From assembly GCF_001625305.1 (NCBI RefSeq), contig NW_017802514.1:375327-439326 (forward strand): a DNA stretch of 64,000 nucleotides, read 5' to 3'. The position numbers were made by a program, and so were the translations under genes. The notes under the pieces are model-generated. The model was not told the origin of the DNA. It worked only from the letters and a program-made list of their open reading frames with translations, and did not search any database. Below, piece by piece: positions 12,601-25,716 of this stretch (position 1 is its first letter; each line of letters starts with the position of its first letter). This DNA comes from Branchiostoma belcheri. Its lineage: Eukaryota > Chordata > Leptocardii > Amphioxiformes > Branchiostomatidae.

Positions 12601-15600
12601 TCACTGAAGTCTCAAATAAATTGTTCCGGGCAATGCTTGGCCCCATGTATACAATGTACCAGGGTGCTTCATCAGTGTCCACCAAATAGCTAATTTGCAA
12701 CAGGGCAAATCAGGACTTTGCACAAGCCAATGGTCACACATGCCAGCCCACACCTGGCAGTTGGAGAATGAACCTAATCCTTGTACTAACTTCTGTCCCC
12801 TGCAGTCTGGCTACCATCGAAAAATGCGAGCCCTATCGCCTTTCATTAATTCTGTGGTGTGAAAACAATCTCTGAAATCACAGGCAACAATTGCACGCCA
12901 TCTATCATGTTGGAGTCTGTCTGGTGTGACTGTGGCAGCGGTTGTTTCAGTGTGTACGTGCATTTCACTCTGCAACCTAAAAAAGGCTAACTAACTTTCG
13001 TGGTACCAGCAAGCCGAGAGAACACTCCATTTCAGAAGAAAGCAAACACTACATTCTTGCTTCAGTGCCCATTAAAAGTTTTTGGCCAGGAGCCTTTCAA
13101 GACACTCCACACACTGCATTTTGAGTTGGACATTTTTTAATGCTTTCTAACATTGAATGGCACTCCCAAAAAGATGCCATATGTCACGATGCCAATATCA
13201 GATTTTCTCCCTCATAGTACCCACTTTTGGTAAGGAGTTTACACTTCAATTGTCTGTGTATGTCCTCTTAACCCCTTGGCCAGTCATTCTGGACTCTGGC
13301 CAATGACATGGCTGCAAGTATGTGTTTTAACAACATTGTGCTAGATATAATTGCACTCCTTCCCCCTTTCCCAGACAGAGCAGCCGACACATTCCCCTGG
13401 TACCAAGGTCACAGGCAGCCAACTGGTAAACCACAGCTAAATTCATCCCTCCTCATTACTGGTAATGCAGTTCCCTTTCCAGTTGGTTCTCCTGGCGCAA
13501 AAAATTATCCACTACAGCCTGGAATAATGATGTCATGTGCAGTGCCAAAACAGGAACACACTGCCACTCACAGGGGGCCTTTGAAAGGGAAACTTGATTC
13601 TTCATTTCCAAAATCAACAGCAGAGCAAATACAGCCTTTTAGCAGCGTCTGGTGCGGTTTTCACAACATCTTACGATTCTTGTGTACCTTAGACTGAGAT
13701 ATAAAACTGGTAAGTCAAGCAATTGCAGAGTATGGGTGAATAAAGATGTAGAGTGGAACTGTGGATTTGTGCTGGGGGTCTGGATATGTGTGACATCCGG
13801 CAGTACATACATCTGGGAGCCAGTTGTAACCTTGTGAGTGTGTGCCCAGCAAAAACTAGCAGACATCTCAGGTATTTGGGAAACATGCACTCAGTAAACA
13901 GCCAGTGTGCTCTGTTAGGTTACCTCGCAAAGGCTTTTACCAAAGTAACAGATCTCTTATTGCAAGGGCTGATACTTGGGAGAAATGAGTGTATGATTCC
14001 AGTAAGCACTACTCAGAATATCCTCTCACTATACAGCTAGCTGTGCATGATGTATTACAGCATTCAATAAATCATTAGCCTTTGCTTCGATAAAAAATAA
14101 TTAAAAAATGCGATAATGGCCATACAATTTTCTTTACGTTTTGGTTGTACTCCCCAAATGAAGTTGGGTTTGCCCTTATAAAAAATATCTCTCTGATGTA
14201 CCATCTTGTTCCGCGAACTTGGCATTCACTGCCAAAGACCTACATCAATATTTGAGAGGCCAAACTTCCCCAAGCCAAACAACCATCACCCATACGACGG
14301 GTCAACATGTACGCCCATTTATCAACTTCTGCAATCTGGTGTGTCAAAAACACATACAAGAGCCTCTCTTTCTCTTTCACTTAGGACAGGATGTGTTATG
14401 TATGGACATCATAAAGTCTTCTCAGAAAACATGACTTAACAGGATGTATACATAATAATAGTCAAGTTCAAAGTACACCTATAGTTGCACGTACGCATTA
14501 TTACCTTTCCACATGGACAGATGGATTGAGACAAACCTAACCACACAAATGGAGGGAAGACTGTGAAGACACGAAACAACACAAAACTTCCCACAGATAA
14601 ATATGATGATGAATGTGAAGCTTACCTTGGAGCATACTCCTGTAGGCAGAGTCTGTGATGGCAAAAACATGAGGGGGGACTTCATGCCTTTTCTTTCCCC
14701 TGTACAACTCGATAACTTTGTCTGTGTAGATCGGCAGCTTCTTGTAGGGGTTAACCACCACACAGAACAGACCGGAGTACGTCTAGGAGGAAAGAAAGTT
14801 GTCCAAATAATAAAAATATTGCTGTGTTTCTAAAACAAGAAAAAAAAGGTGTGCATGTTGACATTAATTTATTCCTATCATTATCCATCCCCATGTGCCA
14901 AATCCTGCACATTTCCTTCTTTTTAGTTATTATTGTTCATCCATTAACGTTAATTAACTAATTACATGGCTAATCAACAGCATGACTGAATTGAACTCAA
15001 AATAGTAACAGTTTGGGGTCAGTTGTCCCTACATCACATGTATATGAAAGTGTGTAACTTCAGAGCACTTCAAAGAGCTAATGACCTTTTGCAACACATA
15101 TACTGCATACAGCTTCTTGTCTAAAACATCAATATGTTTATGACACTGTCTGGTGTAACAGAAATCAGTCTATTGTAATGTGTCAAGTGCCTATTTTGAC
15201 CAATACTATAAAGTGGCACTGATAATGTGTGAAAGCAGATGAACAAACACAACTATTTTAACTAGCTGAAAATGTAGTATATGACAATATCATGTTTCAG
15301 TGCTGGTGCTTTAGTAGCTATGAAATTAGTGAGAGGACTGAGTCTGAGTCGATACATGCACCTTCTCGCAGTAAACACACAAATGTGTGAATTGAATATC
15401 TATTGAAGCTCGACAGAATTTGAACCCACATATAGACCAGATTTTGTTGACACAATAAGGTCTGTTAGCACCTATTGTGCCTTCCGGTTGGTCAATTCAG
15501 AATGCAAAGAAAAGGCTGCTAACAATATTGAAAACTGCATGCTAACTTTCAGCTTACATGGTCACGTCCACGTTTATTTCGAGTTTAGAGAGCAGTGAAC

Positions 15601-16469
15601 TGGATAGTGGGGAGGGGGGCGACTTCCTCCCTCCCAGTGCACTATGGTATTTCCGACATTCCAACGGCTTCGGGTTTGTTTGTCATCGTAACACAGTGTA
15701 ATTTTTAAGGGCTATGGCATCGGCTTGGCTTGCTTATGTTATAATTTCCCAATTACGATAGTAGAGCTTTCTTTTGGACTGATTGGGACACGAGTTTTCG
15801 TCTCGTTTGGGCAGCGTTCTCGGCGTACATGCCCCTCCCCGCCGGGCTTCCGGTTGGGCGACAAAAAACGCTCGAGACCGTGAGAGGCCTAAACTCCGCC
15901 GGACATATTTTTAGCAACTTTGTGACGCAGCTGCAGCTAGAATATTTCATCCCTTGTGTCTTCAGACCCCACGTGTGGCTACTGTAGTTAGAAATTTTTC
16001 AAATTTGACAAGAAGCATCAACATTTACCGCCTAAACGGTCGGGTGCGAGCCCGACTTCAGGTCGGCGACCCGTTTTCTAGTTCTACGCGGGCTCCCCGC
16101 TAAATGAAGTACAAACAGACGACTTACATAGATAAGACCAGAATAGTATCGCTCCTTGAGGTTGTGGAGAACTGACGCTTCGTTGAGACATGTCAGGTCC
16201 GCCATGTCCTCCACTTTGGAGAACTTTGGCGGGTTCATTTTTTGGATGTCATCCTTGTTGACTACGATCTTCTTGCCCGAATCGAGCTCAACTGTCACCT
16301 CCTCCCCGCGCTCAGACTTGACGCTGGCAGCCTCGAATCCTTCTTTCTCGGAAGGGATCCATACTAGCCTTTTAGCCGTCCAGTCAGCTTGGGCCGCAGG
16401 GTCGTTGACGAAGGATCCCCGATCAACAACTAAGTACTTCAGCTCTTGTTCGTCTCTGTAGTCCGCCAT
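6640..16469 (-). CDS. MYH9/10/14: Non-muscle myosin II heavy chain, 5' end of gene (partial)
   Basis: Actin-based motor heavy chain of cytoplasmic myosin II (cell division, adhesion, contractility). Three coding exons are visible: 16128-16469, 14626-14782 and 6640-6667, phases 0, 1 and 2, all with GT-AG borders. They encode the first 175 or so residues: the N-terminal SH3-like domain ([20 protein letters not shown], then [16 protein letters not shown]), the start of the motor core ([39 protein letters not shown]) and DREDQSILC, which directly precedes the P-loop in this family. The P-loop exon is not in the window, so the gene continues beyond base 1. The wording matches the non-muscle/smooth class (VEDMA, KKRHE.PPH) rather than striated myosins. 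The start is fixed by an in-frame TGA five codons upstream of the ATG. One gene here would correspond to vertebrate MYH9, MYH10 and MYH14 together; smooth-muscle MYH11 is the near alternative. Confidence 0.95.
6668..14625 (-). other. Myosin intron, about 8 kb
   Basis: Lies between the 157-bp and the 28-bp myosin exons. It was read for further exons, RNA genes and repeats with clear ends; none could be supported. Plus-strand open frames near 9989-10270, 13308-13697 and 13753-14040 have no recognisable protein. Confidence 0.75.
14626..14782 (-). CDS. MYH9/10/14: Myosin heavy chain, second coding exon
   Basis: The exon is 157 bp, with acceptor cctcctag|ACG and donor CCAAG|gtaagc. It begins [15 protein letters not shown] and ends AYRSMLQ plus one base. 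The length and phase (0 to 1) are those of the corresponding exon in vertebrate non-muscle myosin genes as I recall them. Confidence 0.95.
14783..16127 (-). other. First myosin coding-region intron
   Basis: An intron of 1,345 bp between the first two coding exons. The half near the first exon (about 15560-16127) is CG-rich and continuous with the promoter region. No coding exon was seen in it. Confidence 0.8.
16128..16469 (-). CDS. MYH9/10/14: Myosin heavy chain, first coding exon
   Basis: The exon is 342 bp, 114 codons, and begins with [16 protein letters not shown]. The ATG is preceded in frame by TGA-GGG-ATA-TTC-AAG, so no longer N-terminus is possible unless an intron lies directly upstream. 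It ends ...GLIY|gtaagt. It contains the SH3-like barrel and the invariant [18 protein letters not shown] stretch. A non-coding first exon, usual in vertebrate homologues, was not located. Confidence 0.95.
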
Positions 16470-16473
16470 CTTG
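16461..16473 (-). promoter_or_regulatory. YY1-like motif overlapping the myosin start codon
   Basis: The minus strand reads CAAGATGGCGGAC, with the ATG inside. AAGATGGCGGC is the established YY1 motif, which often sits downstream of start sites and may overlap the initiator ATG. This copy differs from it only at the last base. Function here is inferred. Confidence 0.45.
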
Positions 16474-16725
16474 AATATCCCTCACACCGTCCTCACCGCA
16501 CGACTCAAACTTTTCCCGTCCCGGAAACGACGCAAAAACTTCAAATTCCTACGAGTCGAGTGTTCACCGAGCGAGCAGTGAGCTCTTCATGTGTTGGGTT
16601 GAGTCCGTCGTAGCGCTGCACCGCGTGTTTGGCTGGTGCTGGACTGGCAGACACGACGGGTGTAGGATTTGAACCTGTTCTGTTGCGCCACGATGATGGC
16701 CGCGCCCGCCTGATGGTTGGACAGG

Positions 16726-16733
16726 TCACGTGA
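16726..16733. promoter_or_regulatory. TCACGTGA palindrome upstream of the myosin ATG
   Basis: Exact 8-bp palindromic E-box, the site type bound by USF/MITF-class bHLH-zipper factors and common in promoters. It lies 257 bp upstream of the ATG. A second copy is at 16906-16913. Confidence 0.4.
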
Positions 16734-16905
16734 TCCCGGGTCCCACAACAGCCAAATCCGCGACTTCCTCAGATTATTTCCTCAGGCGAGAAAAGTTATC
16801 CACCGCAGACCCTGTTTTCCAGACAATCAGATCAAATTCGACAGAAATTCGGCGTCTTCAACCCGAAACGGCGAGAATATCGTCTGAAGTCTGGTACCGG
16901 CTGGG

Positions 16906-16913
16906 TCACGTGA
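16906..16913. promoter_or_regulatory. Second TCACGTGA palindrome
   Basis: Same 8-bp palindrome, 437 bp upstream of the myosin ATG and 180 bp from the first copy. Confidence 0.4.
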
Positions 16914-19900
16914 TCAGTAAGCCGGCGAAAGGCGATTAAACTTTTCCTATTATTTTCTAACGGCAGTAAAACTTGCAGGAGCTGCAGAGAAGCCTTCCAC
17001 CTTGTCCTGTAGACTGTTTTTCACCTTTGTCGTGCGATGACGACCCCTCAAACTATGCCAGTCATCCACGCCCGCATCCTATCCACCAAGTCAGCGGGGT
17101 CAAGTTTCTGGGGCTGCGGAAATATATGCATGACATCATTTTGTGAGGTCACTCCAGGCGGGAAGTCGGGTTTGATTGGTTTGCTTTGTTGGCTTGCTCA
17201 TTTGAATCGGTCCTCGTGTTTGCTGTCACCCACACGGATTGCTCAGTTGTATCAAATCACTAGTCGAAACGGTCTGCGGGACACGAATTTCATTCCGCGG
17301 TTGTTGTGAATGGCTTGCTGTGCCAAATATACCCAATACATCAGTCAAGTTGCATATAACGTTACGTTATAATGTCATGTGTTTTCCCAATCTGAAATAT
17401 TTTTCTTTATTTGCATGTCCAAAGTCCAAAACTTAACCTGAGTGTAACTTATGACAGTGCCCCACTTTTTTTGTATGACAGGCGACAGCCAAACGACTTC
17501 TTTTTGAAACTAAAGCTGAGTTCCTGAAAATAGATCCGACCTGTGTCGGCTTTTCTTTGTTCTTTTGCATTGAACACAGAACCACCCGCAGACCAAATAA
17601 GGGGCGTTTCCCTTGTGGGAAGAAAAAGGTTTTGACACTGAACTCATTAGTACATTATTACTCACAGCGGGTCACACTTTTATGTAAAATCATGGTGAGC
17701 ATCTAAATAAGACAATACTGCAAAGTTTTGCCAACTATACTATGTTTGGGAAGGGGAAATATGGGCTAGTAAGAGATTATTGGGCCGTGTAGGTCCAGCC
17801 CAGTAGGCGAAACAGATCATGTTCTATTTTCTTTCTTCATGCATCTCCTTGTTTCTTCTTAATCGTCTAGGGGCCACCGCAAAAGGTCGTGGACTGTGCA
17901 GTCAGCACTCAGCAGTACAGGTATCGTTTATTGGGTTGGGTAGGCGGCACCTGCATACATGAATTATAACCACCGAGTTAGGTACGTTTAACGTTACATA
18001 TAATTTCATGTTTGAATAATCGCGTCTACAGAAGTCAAAAGTCAAATACGACCAGACCTTGTTTAGACTCTGGAGTCCCACCTGACATGTGTTCATAACA
18101 TTAAATGGGGTCATAAACTTTGATAAAGGCTAAAAATAGCCAGGAATGCCAATTCCCAGCGGGTCTAGTCATGAAATTTATCGGCGACGAACAATCGACA
18201 GAAGTCATGCCAAACTACTTGGCGGTCAACCATTTGCAACCGGCATTTTTTAAACAAAAGTGTAACTGTAAGAAATAAAAGAAAACTCCGACAGAGGTCG
18301 ACGTTTCCTCCATTTGTCCAAGTCAGGGATTGTTTAGACCGTGGTGGTGGTGTTGAAGTGTTTACCTTCGGCGCGCTTTGCGTCACTTCCCGGGACCTGG
18401 ACCTTTGCACACCGTACCGCCAGAATTCTGAATTTACCATATATGGTAAAAGGTGAGCGGGGCAGATCACCTTACAAGGAACGTTAGAATTTCCACAGGA
18501 CGGGACGGTGACGTCATCCGGTGAGGTAAACCACAAATGACTCACTGCAATGATGAATTCTCGACGGGTATTACACATGATCCGATATATCTCCATCTCC
18601 AAACGTGTAGCTTTTACTGTACAGCGTAAGTCATTCATTATAAGGTAGGGGAAATGTGGAGTGCATGTGAAAGTATGCCAGATATGTCGCCTTGAATACC
18701 TGCTTGGCATACCAGCTGAGTCATGCCAAGTGACGTCACGTAGGTATAATTAAATAACAGCTTATCTTGTGCAGAGGGAATGTGCTTGTTATCCCAGTTT
18801 GTTGGTAATGCGACTTAAAGCCATGACCGTCCAAGTTGTTTAACGCACGAAAAGTTTCTGAGTGAATGTACAATGAACAATGCTGTTGACCTTCGCGTGG
18901 TGTTATACGAGAATGGCGCCACCAGGGAAAGCGCATTTTTGTGGTTTTGTGGTTTCTTTTGCTTCAAGGCATCCTTTGCATTTGCTTCTTGATTTTCCAA
19001 CTTGTTACACATTTTTGTAAACATTATTGGTAAATAGCCAGGAAAGTAGACCTACTTCGTTCTTCGTTATACCTCTCTTGTACAAATGTGATGGTTAGAA
19101 TTAAACATCCTTTCTGATAGTAATTATTGCTTATTGATTATAGAATAATTAAAGGACATGAACTTCGAAATTGGTATATTTGTCTTCTTGTGTCACCCGA
19201 CTGTTTTTTTTGGGGAGGGGGGGGTAAGAAGACCGTCTAAGAAGACCAGATTCTATAGGTCCCCAGGATGGTCTTCTTATACAAGTTTGACTGTATCGTT
19301 TTATTCACTTTAACATCTGTAAGGCATTTCGGTTTTTGGCAAAGTGAAAGTGATTTTAAGCTATTTCTGGAGTTTAAACATGTAACGTCATGCGTTGTGC
19401 AGGTAGCCCTATCACAACTGATACAGCAGGTATATATTGACTCCTCATATATCAAAATCTGACAATCGGACTGTTGGAAGGTGGGGTCTCTCATTTCCGG
19501 ACCTGTCAGTGGAATATTTGTCGTCGGGGTTCAGACACAAGGGCAGGGGCTTTATCGTCTGACAGCAGGCCCGTGCCCCATACGAGGATCCCGGTACTCG
19601 GTGACCATCGGCAGTGGTTGGTCCTAGCGGGGCGCGGAACCAGATCTAGAAGTTCCGGTCAGGTTGTGATACAGGTTTGACTCTGCAAGAATGCTATCAA
19701 TGTCAACTTCCGCCGTGGAGATGGGCAGTTTGGAATCTCCCCGGCATTCTTGTTTAAAGGGAAATATTTGCACGAGGACGCTTGACCTAAAACTTGTGCC
19801 TACAAGGTGGTGATAGTCCAAACTCAGAACGAAGAACTAGAAGACACTACAGGTGGTTAGACTGAATGTGTAAAAACGACAAAATCGTCCTTGTCTAGGC

Positions 19901-21935
19901 ATACACGTGTGTATATCTTCATATGATTAATATCTCGGAAACAAAAGAAAGTTTTAAAACTTTCCTTGGATCTTTTCCCTTCCGCATGTGGTGTGCAGGG
20001 TAGAACCAGGCATTTGTAAACTTAACCTTATTTGGTCTTTGGTAGTATTTTCTGACTGTTCCCACCACTTTCGACAGACCACCAATTGTTGCGGAATGTA
20101 CGAGGTCAACGATCAATCCCCAAAAATGTCAGCAGACTCACGCTAAAGGTCCGAAAGCGCAGAAACGGTTGAAACGTTCACGTTGCATTTTTCACTATAT
20201 CCGCTAAGTGTCGCTGTTCTAAGGTGCATTCACAGGTGCATGTTTTCGGAGATGAGGCTTGCAAACTGGCCTGCATATACCAAATACCTTTGACAGGATA
20301 GTTGTTTTCGAAGAGAAAAAGTGTACTAAGAGGAGAAAATAACTGTGGCAATATTCTACATGGGGTTACTAATGAGTTGATACTTTTTAATGGCCGTCTG
20401 TCATCTGTACTAAATCCCCAAAAAGAAGCATTAGTACACCGTAACGTTTGTTATAACTATGCGGACAATGTCTTAATGCATGCTTGTACTCTCTCACTCA
20501 AAAACGCAACTTGTATGTAGGTAAACGGTAAACTTTCCGTCGAATCGAAGTCCTGACTCACAGAAGGGCTTTAACATCAATTATCCTCAGCTTACAACTA
20601 ACGAAGGTGAGTCTAGTGTGACAAAATGGATAATTTCACATGATGCCTGACCTCTGTCCCTGACAGACACATGTTTCTCATTTGGTGAAGTAATGAGCTG
20701 AAGACCAATAACCGTCCTTGACTCCTTGCCTTGGAAACTGTGAATATCTAGTAGCCTTGTCTGATCCGATATCAGTGGGAAATGGACAAGGCCGAATGGG
20801 AACTCTGTCTGGAAATTACAAGATAACAGAGAACTGTCAGCTGTGACTGAGAGGGAAATGTTGTAAATGATGAGGAGCAGTGCATTTGTCCGTGCACTTC
20901 CACAAGTTATTTGCGAATGTATCGCATGTACACGTGGATTTACGCATTCATATAAGTCTGGTAGGTAATAAAATATGCAAGTAGAAAAGTTGAACCGTAG
21001 TTGAGCACAGTTTTGTACTGATTCACGCCTCAAATTTTGACGTACAAGTAATTTTGATATAGACCCATACCAGATAGTAATCTTATTATCTGCCATACAT
21101 TGTACCTGTTACAGTAAACTTTGACTTGACTTATTCTGAGATGGAGTATCCCCTATATGTCCGTCCCCCATATGAAGTATATCTTTGGCATTAAACGACT
21201 CCTCCGCTCCAACCATTGAAACTGTTTCAACGCATTCATCATCTTTGATCTTTCTGTTTCTCGAGGTCGAATAACTTCGTGTTTGTCACCAACTAAGCGA
21301 TTCGGAGGAACGAGACCTTTTCGGAACTATTAGAGATCACGGTATTCAGGAAGCGGTCCTGTCCATCAGTTGGGCCAAGGTCCGTCATGTAATCTGTGTG
21401 GGTGCAGACACGTGTTTAGGGAAGGAAAAAACACGATTGCATTGCTATAGGACTGCTGTTCTTTCCCGTGGATTCGGTCAGGAGATAGTCGATCCAAAAG
21501 CCTTAAAAACAGAAACACAGTTTGAGTCAATGTGCAATGAGTTCAGCACCTGCCCTATTTCAATGACCAAGGCGGTCATAGTAGGCCTATAACCTCCATA
21601 ACACAAGTGTAGTGCCCAGAAGTGGCCTTGCATGGAGCAAACTCGTTAAAAATCGTCTTGTAAAATCGCCATATACTATTAGTCTTCAATTGCTTTGGAC
21701 ATTCTTCCCTTTGACGACGACCTGATCGTCTCCTCAAATTTGACGGGTAAGACCTATCGAATCACGAAGTTAATAGCTCAGTACAGGGTTTGAAGAGACG
21801 CTTAGAGATGACCATAACAATTCAATCTTATACATGTAGTAGACAATCAACTGCAAATTTTACGGGGCATTTTAAGACTCGTATTCACTTTTCTAACATA
21901 CTTTTGTCGGAGTTCAGAAGGGCCACTTCAGTTCA

Positions 21936-22102
21936 ACTCTCCAAGCAGTGGTTTGGGTTTTTGCTTGTTTTTGTCTAATTTTTTGCACTGGAATTTTTTT
22001 TTACGCCAATCCAACGTTTCCAGTGCCAAAAAAGAAAACCCGATAAAAAAGTCTAAAAACACGCCAAAAATACGCCCAAACCCAAACCTCTGCTTGGAGA
22101 GT
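21936..22102. mobile_element. Foldback MITE with ACTCTCCAAGCAG termini
   Basis: The left end ACTCTCCAAGCAGTGGTTTG and the right end, read inverted, ACTCTCCAAGCAGAGGTTTG differ at one base. Inversion continues inward: GCACTGGAA on the left pairs with TTCCAGTGC on the right, so the whole 167-bp element can fold on itself. There is no coding capacity. A target duplication is not evident. Confidence 0.75.
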
Positions 22103-24539
22103 ACTTAAGTTCATCAGTCCAGAAAACAATACATGTATGTCCAAAACAGCAAGTGTTTAACACCAGACAACGCACCACCACACATAGCCCTGTGACCTGA
22201 CGATGATATAGCTTGTTTGGCGGCCTGTTTGCACTTGTGGGCCCAAGTCCACTGTGCACAACCTGGAGCCAGCTGACACATGTGCCAGAACAATGGCGCT
22301 GGCAGGAAGAGTCCCAGCCTGAGTAAATGTTTATACACAAGTAGTTCATATATAAAGCACGGAAAGTCAACAAAGCTGTTCCTATACCCGTTCTCTGTGA
22401 CCGAAGGCCTTGCTGACCCCGAGCCATGGACAAGTTTGTTACTTTGTGTGCACTTTTCAAAGCCAGAAGACCACCAGCTAACAACATACACAAAACGACC
22501 AACCATTAATTGACAGTGTGTATACAGAATCTGGTTTACCTATGTGGTAGGACCTGATGATCTTGGCTTGTGTTCCTCCGTGTACATCATTCATTTGGAA
22601 ATCTTAGCTGCCCTATAGCAAGCCATGCAGTGACCTTAACATTTTTGCCCTATATAAAGTAAGTCTACTTTGGTTTCATGTATTAAGAACATGCTCTACC
22701 ATTTATACCTTGTACGTTAAGCATTTTGTGTAGAAGCAAAGGATTGTGTATATACATGCAAATTAATCACTTCCTGTGTACATGCAAATTATTGATCAAG
22801 GGTGCAAAGGCCTTGGAGGTCAGGATTTGCCAGGAGAAAGCCTGGAAACTCAGCTGAGGAGAAACAATCGTCATGGAGTGTTTTAATAGCTCTTCTGACT
22901 TCTCATCCTTTCCAATTCATCATCAGTTTGGGATGCTTACCCAGACCAAGTCCGCTCTAGATTCCCTATCCTTCCAATCTCTCTAAGTACTTTCAGAGCA
23001 TTGCTACCTGTTTGGTCAATATAAGTTCTGACATATAAAGGATTGAAATTGTTCATGCTCACTTTCCCTTGGGTATATCTTCGGTCTCTGGTTTTCTCAA
23101 AGACTGAAGGATGAGAATACATCAATACACCAGGCAACAACTTCTGCAGATGCTTTTAATAGTGATGTACACAAACACAATACTCTGATTCGAGCGTTTT
23201 CTCCCCCTGTATGGAGTACTGCAGGTTCCCACGAGACATGTTCACAAATCCATGTATTAAGTACGAATCATCAAAGTCTGCACTTCCAGACACTCATCAA
23301 AATCTTGGCACTGGCAGAATTTCTTCTTTGTACAGCCACAAATGTACAGTATAAGATCCCACATTAACCACAGTACAGCTTTGCTGTCACAGGCCACATT
23401 ACATTCCAGAGACATAATTTTTTTTTCTTCATATAAACTCTGTAGTACTTTTACATACTTTTTTTTCCACGATAACTTCCCAGTTACTACATGTAGCACC
23501 GGTTAAACAGCAGACAGAGGTCTCTTTTGGTTAACAAAACAAAAAACAAAACTTGAAATAAACATGAACATTTTTAGACCTTTTGTCATAAACAGGAACC
23601 AAAATACACGTCTCTCTAATACATAGAATTACTGCTCTCCAAAGCTCTTTGCTTTGCAAGAAACCACAATCATCGACATCATCTTGTACATCAAACAATT
23701 TTCCTCTCCATGATTCCTATCACATAATTTTGTTTCGTACTCATGATCTTTGTTAGCTATCAGGTTATTGCAGCACAGGGCATTGTTATGGCTATTGGAG
23801 CGTTCCCCTGTCTACCACAGGCCCAGTAGACTGGATGGTCTCTTGTCTGTGGCTATGGTAGGCAGGAGAACGTAGTAAAGATTACTGCCCTAAAGCATAC
23901 CTACGGCTTGGCACTGAACATCTGCAGACCAGGCCATCACTTCTTCTATAATATCATATCAAAAATCAAACACCTCCAGAAATTCCACTGCCACAATCAC
24001 TGAACAAAAAAAAGATAACAATTCTGAATACTTCACAAGATTGCACATGGTCAAAACGGCCACCCCAACATTTTTGCCCCAGTGATATTAGTGTCTCCAT
24101 ACAAAAATGTTTCTCTTTAAAGTTTTTCCCCATGCTTCACAATCAAAAATCAATATACAGGGATCCTGCTCTTTTTTTCAGTGGTAGAGATTATGTATAC
24201 AAACTACATAGTAATAATATACATATACATTTTATATACCGCATACATGTACCACAGCCTATCACATATACAGGGACCATGTATGCATGGAGTTTACAGG
24301 GGTACATTGTGTACACATTCCTCTGGGTCGGCACATGGCTTGATGGTGAAGTGAAGTACAAGGTCAAGTTCGAGGGAAGGTCCTGCCGCCACAACAGAGA
24401 CCTGTCACATTGAAGGTGACCTTGACCTAGGAGCCACAGCCAGTGCCTAGTCGTCCCCCGTCCTTCCTTCCACAGTGGTTTGGTTCCACATCACATCCAG
24501 CTACCAAGATGCTGCTGCAGAACAACAATCACAAGTTCA

Positions 24540-24545
24540 TTTATT
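24540..24545 (-). terminator. Candidate polyadenylation signal of the TCF20/RAI1-like gene
   Basis: AATAAA on the minus strand, about 350 bases downstream of the TAA stop. It is a plausible signal, but transcript data are needed to choose among candidates. Confidence 0.35.
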
Positions 24546-24895
24546 TTGCTAACTCATATCCAAAGGCTAATTTCAAGGGTACACACACAATTTACAACTA
24601 AACTATGCAAGGGATTGCTTATTGTATTTGCAGCTGGACTTCTAATGTTTCTAGACATGCCACTGGCTTAATTTTGAAAAGGAAAAAAGCAAACAAATAT
24701 GCAAGAGTTATCTTTTAATTGTGGATCATTCCACCACACAGACTGTCCCTATGCAAAACAGTCTGCATTCCTGCCTTTCCGTCACAAAATGATCAGTTTC
24801 CTAAATTTTCACCTTCACCAATTAACCCAGGTGTAACTTTAACTAGTTGTCAAGTATGACAAACGTTTCCTATAAAAGTCAAAACTCACTGAAGT

Positions 24896-25716
24896 TTAAA
24901 ACAGAAGATATTTGTCGAGCCTGCGGCTGGCCTTCACTGTGCGACCCGATCGTGTGGACGACCTGTCGTAGATCGCATCTGGTACTTTCTTATCATCTTC
25001 CTCTTCTTCTTCTGAGTCCTCGGACGAGTCTCCCGTCTCCTCTCCTGTATCTTCACTACTGTCGTCTTCACTCTTAGAGTCTGGGTTTTCACCTTCCCCA
25101 CTGTTCCCCTTCTCAGGTGGGGCATAGTCAAAGTCCTCCGAATCGTCAGAATCATCCACATAGCTTCTCACCTCAGTTCTACCCTTCCCAGATTTTGTGT
25201 CGGAGGAAGACATTGCTGGTGCAGAACTCGCCTGCTTGGAAACTTGTGGTGACGAGATGCCCTTGGTGACCACCCCACCCTTGCCGAGAATTATCTTCGA
25301 AGCTACAAGCTTTTCCAGGTTTCTTTTCTTGGATGAGGCTGACTTTACTGTGCTACAACTTTGTCTCTGCTGCTGTGACAAGCAGCTAGATGAGACAGTG
25401 TTCTTTTGTCGAGAGGTCTTTGATGGAAACAGGCTCTTCTCAGGTTCGGCAGCTACTGAGGATGGATGTTCCTGCTGCTTTGATGAAGCTTCTTTACCTT
25501 CCCTCTCAGGCCTGTCGACAGACAGAGCTTGCCTTTGGGACTTGCCTGCCGGTTTCTTTCTACCCTCTGCATCACTAGAAGGGGTACAGGCAGGGGTGTT
25601 CCTTGCAGGCAACGTGCTGGCCAGCTCGAGACCCATCGGTTCCCCCTCGGCGACACGTTTCTCATCCGGCGCCGCTGGTTCATCTGTAGTGCGAGACAAG
25701 GGCACAGGTTGCTCAG
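24896..25716 (-). CDS. TCF20/RAI1: TCF20/RAI1-like last exon, acidic C-terminus
   Basis: Acceptor gtctaccag|CT, stop TAA at 24896-24898. After the split codon it reads [21 protein letters not shown] Ser/Lys-rich part with [20 protein letters not shown] follows, then an acidic segment (residues about 2155-2209, starting [11 protein letters not shown]) and the end [20 protein letters not shown]. The frame stays open upstream to 25885, but the leucine-rich translation there looks intronic. A second in-frame acceptor at 25755 would add 13 residues. Vertebrate RAI1 and TCF20 end soon after the finger, so this tail of about 290 residues is an extension. Confidence 0.8.

Larger units (their letters stand above)
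15560..17310. promoter_or_regulatory. CG-rich promoter region of the myosin gene
   Basis: CpG dinucleotides become frequent around the first coding exon while the flanks are CpG-poor, the usual look of a ubiquitously active promoter. Two exact TCACGTGA palindromes (16726-16733 and 16906-16913) lie upstream of the ATG on the minus strand. The ATG itself sits in CAAGATGGCGGAC. Start sites cannot be placed from sequence alone. Whether transcription also runs to the right is unknown. Confidence 0.55.
16470..24895. other. Intergenic region: myosin promoter to 3' UTR of the TCF20/RAI1-like gene
   Basis: I could not support any gene here. Open frames such as 18165-18710 and 22053-22502 on the minus strand have no recognisable motif; the second one runs into the inverted-repeat element at 21936-22102. 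The part nearest 24895 should be the 3' UTR of the TCF20/RAI1-like gene. An AATAAA on the minus strand at 24540-24545, about 350 bases past the stop, is a candidate polyadenylation signal. Confidence 0.6.

Noticed and set aside
16640..16730. GGTTCAAATCC on the minus strand, resembling a tRNA B box
   Set aside because: No A box, no acceptor or T stem pairing and no anticodon arm around it.
18165..18710. Minus-strand open frame of 181 codons
   Set aside because: No recognisable domain, many rare-looking residues, and no splice or start context; likely chance.
22053..22502. Minus-strand open frames of 149 and 130 codons
   Set aside because: Two frames overlap each other and run into an inverted-repeat element; no protein family recognised.
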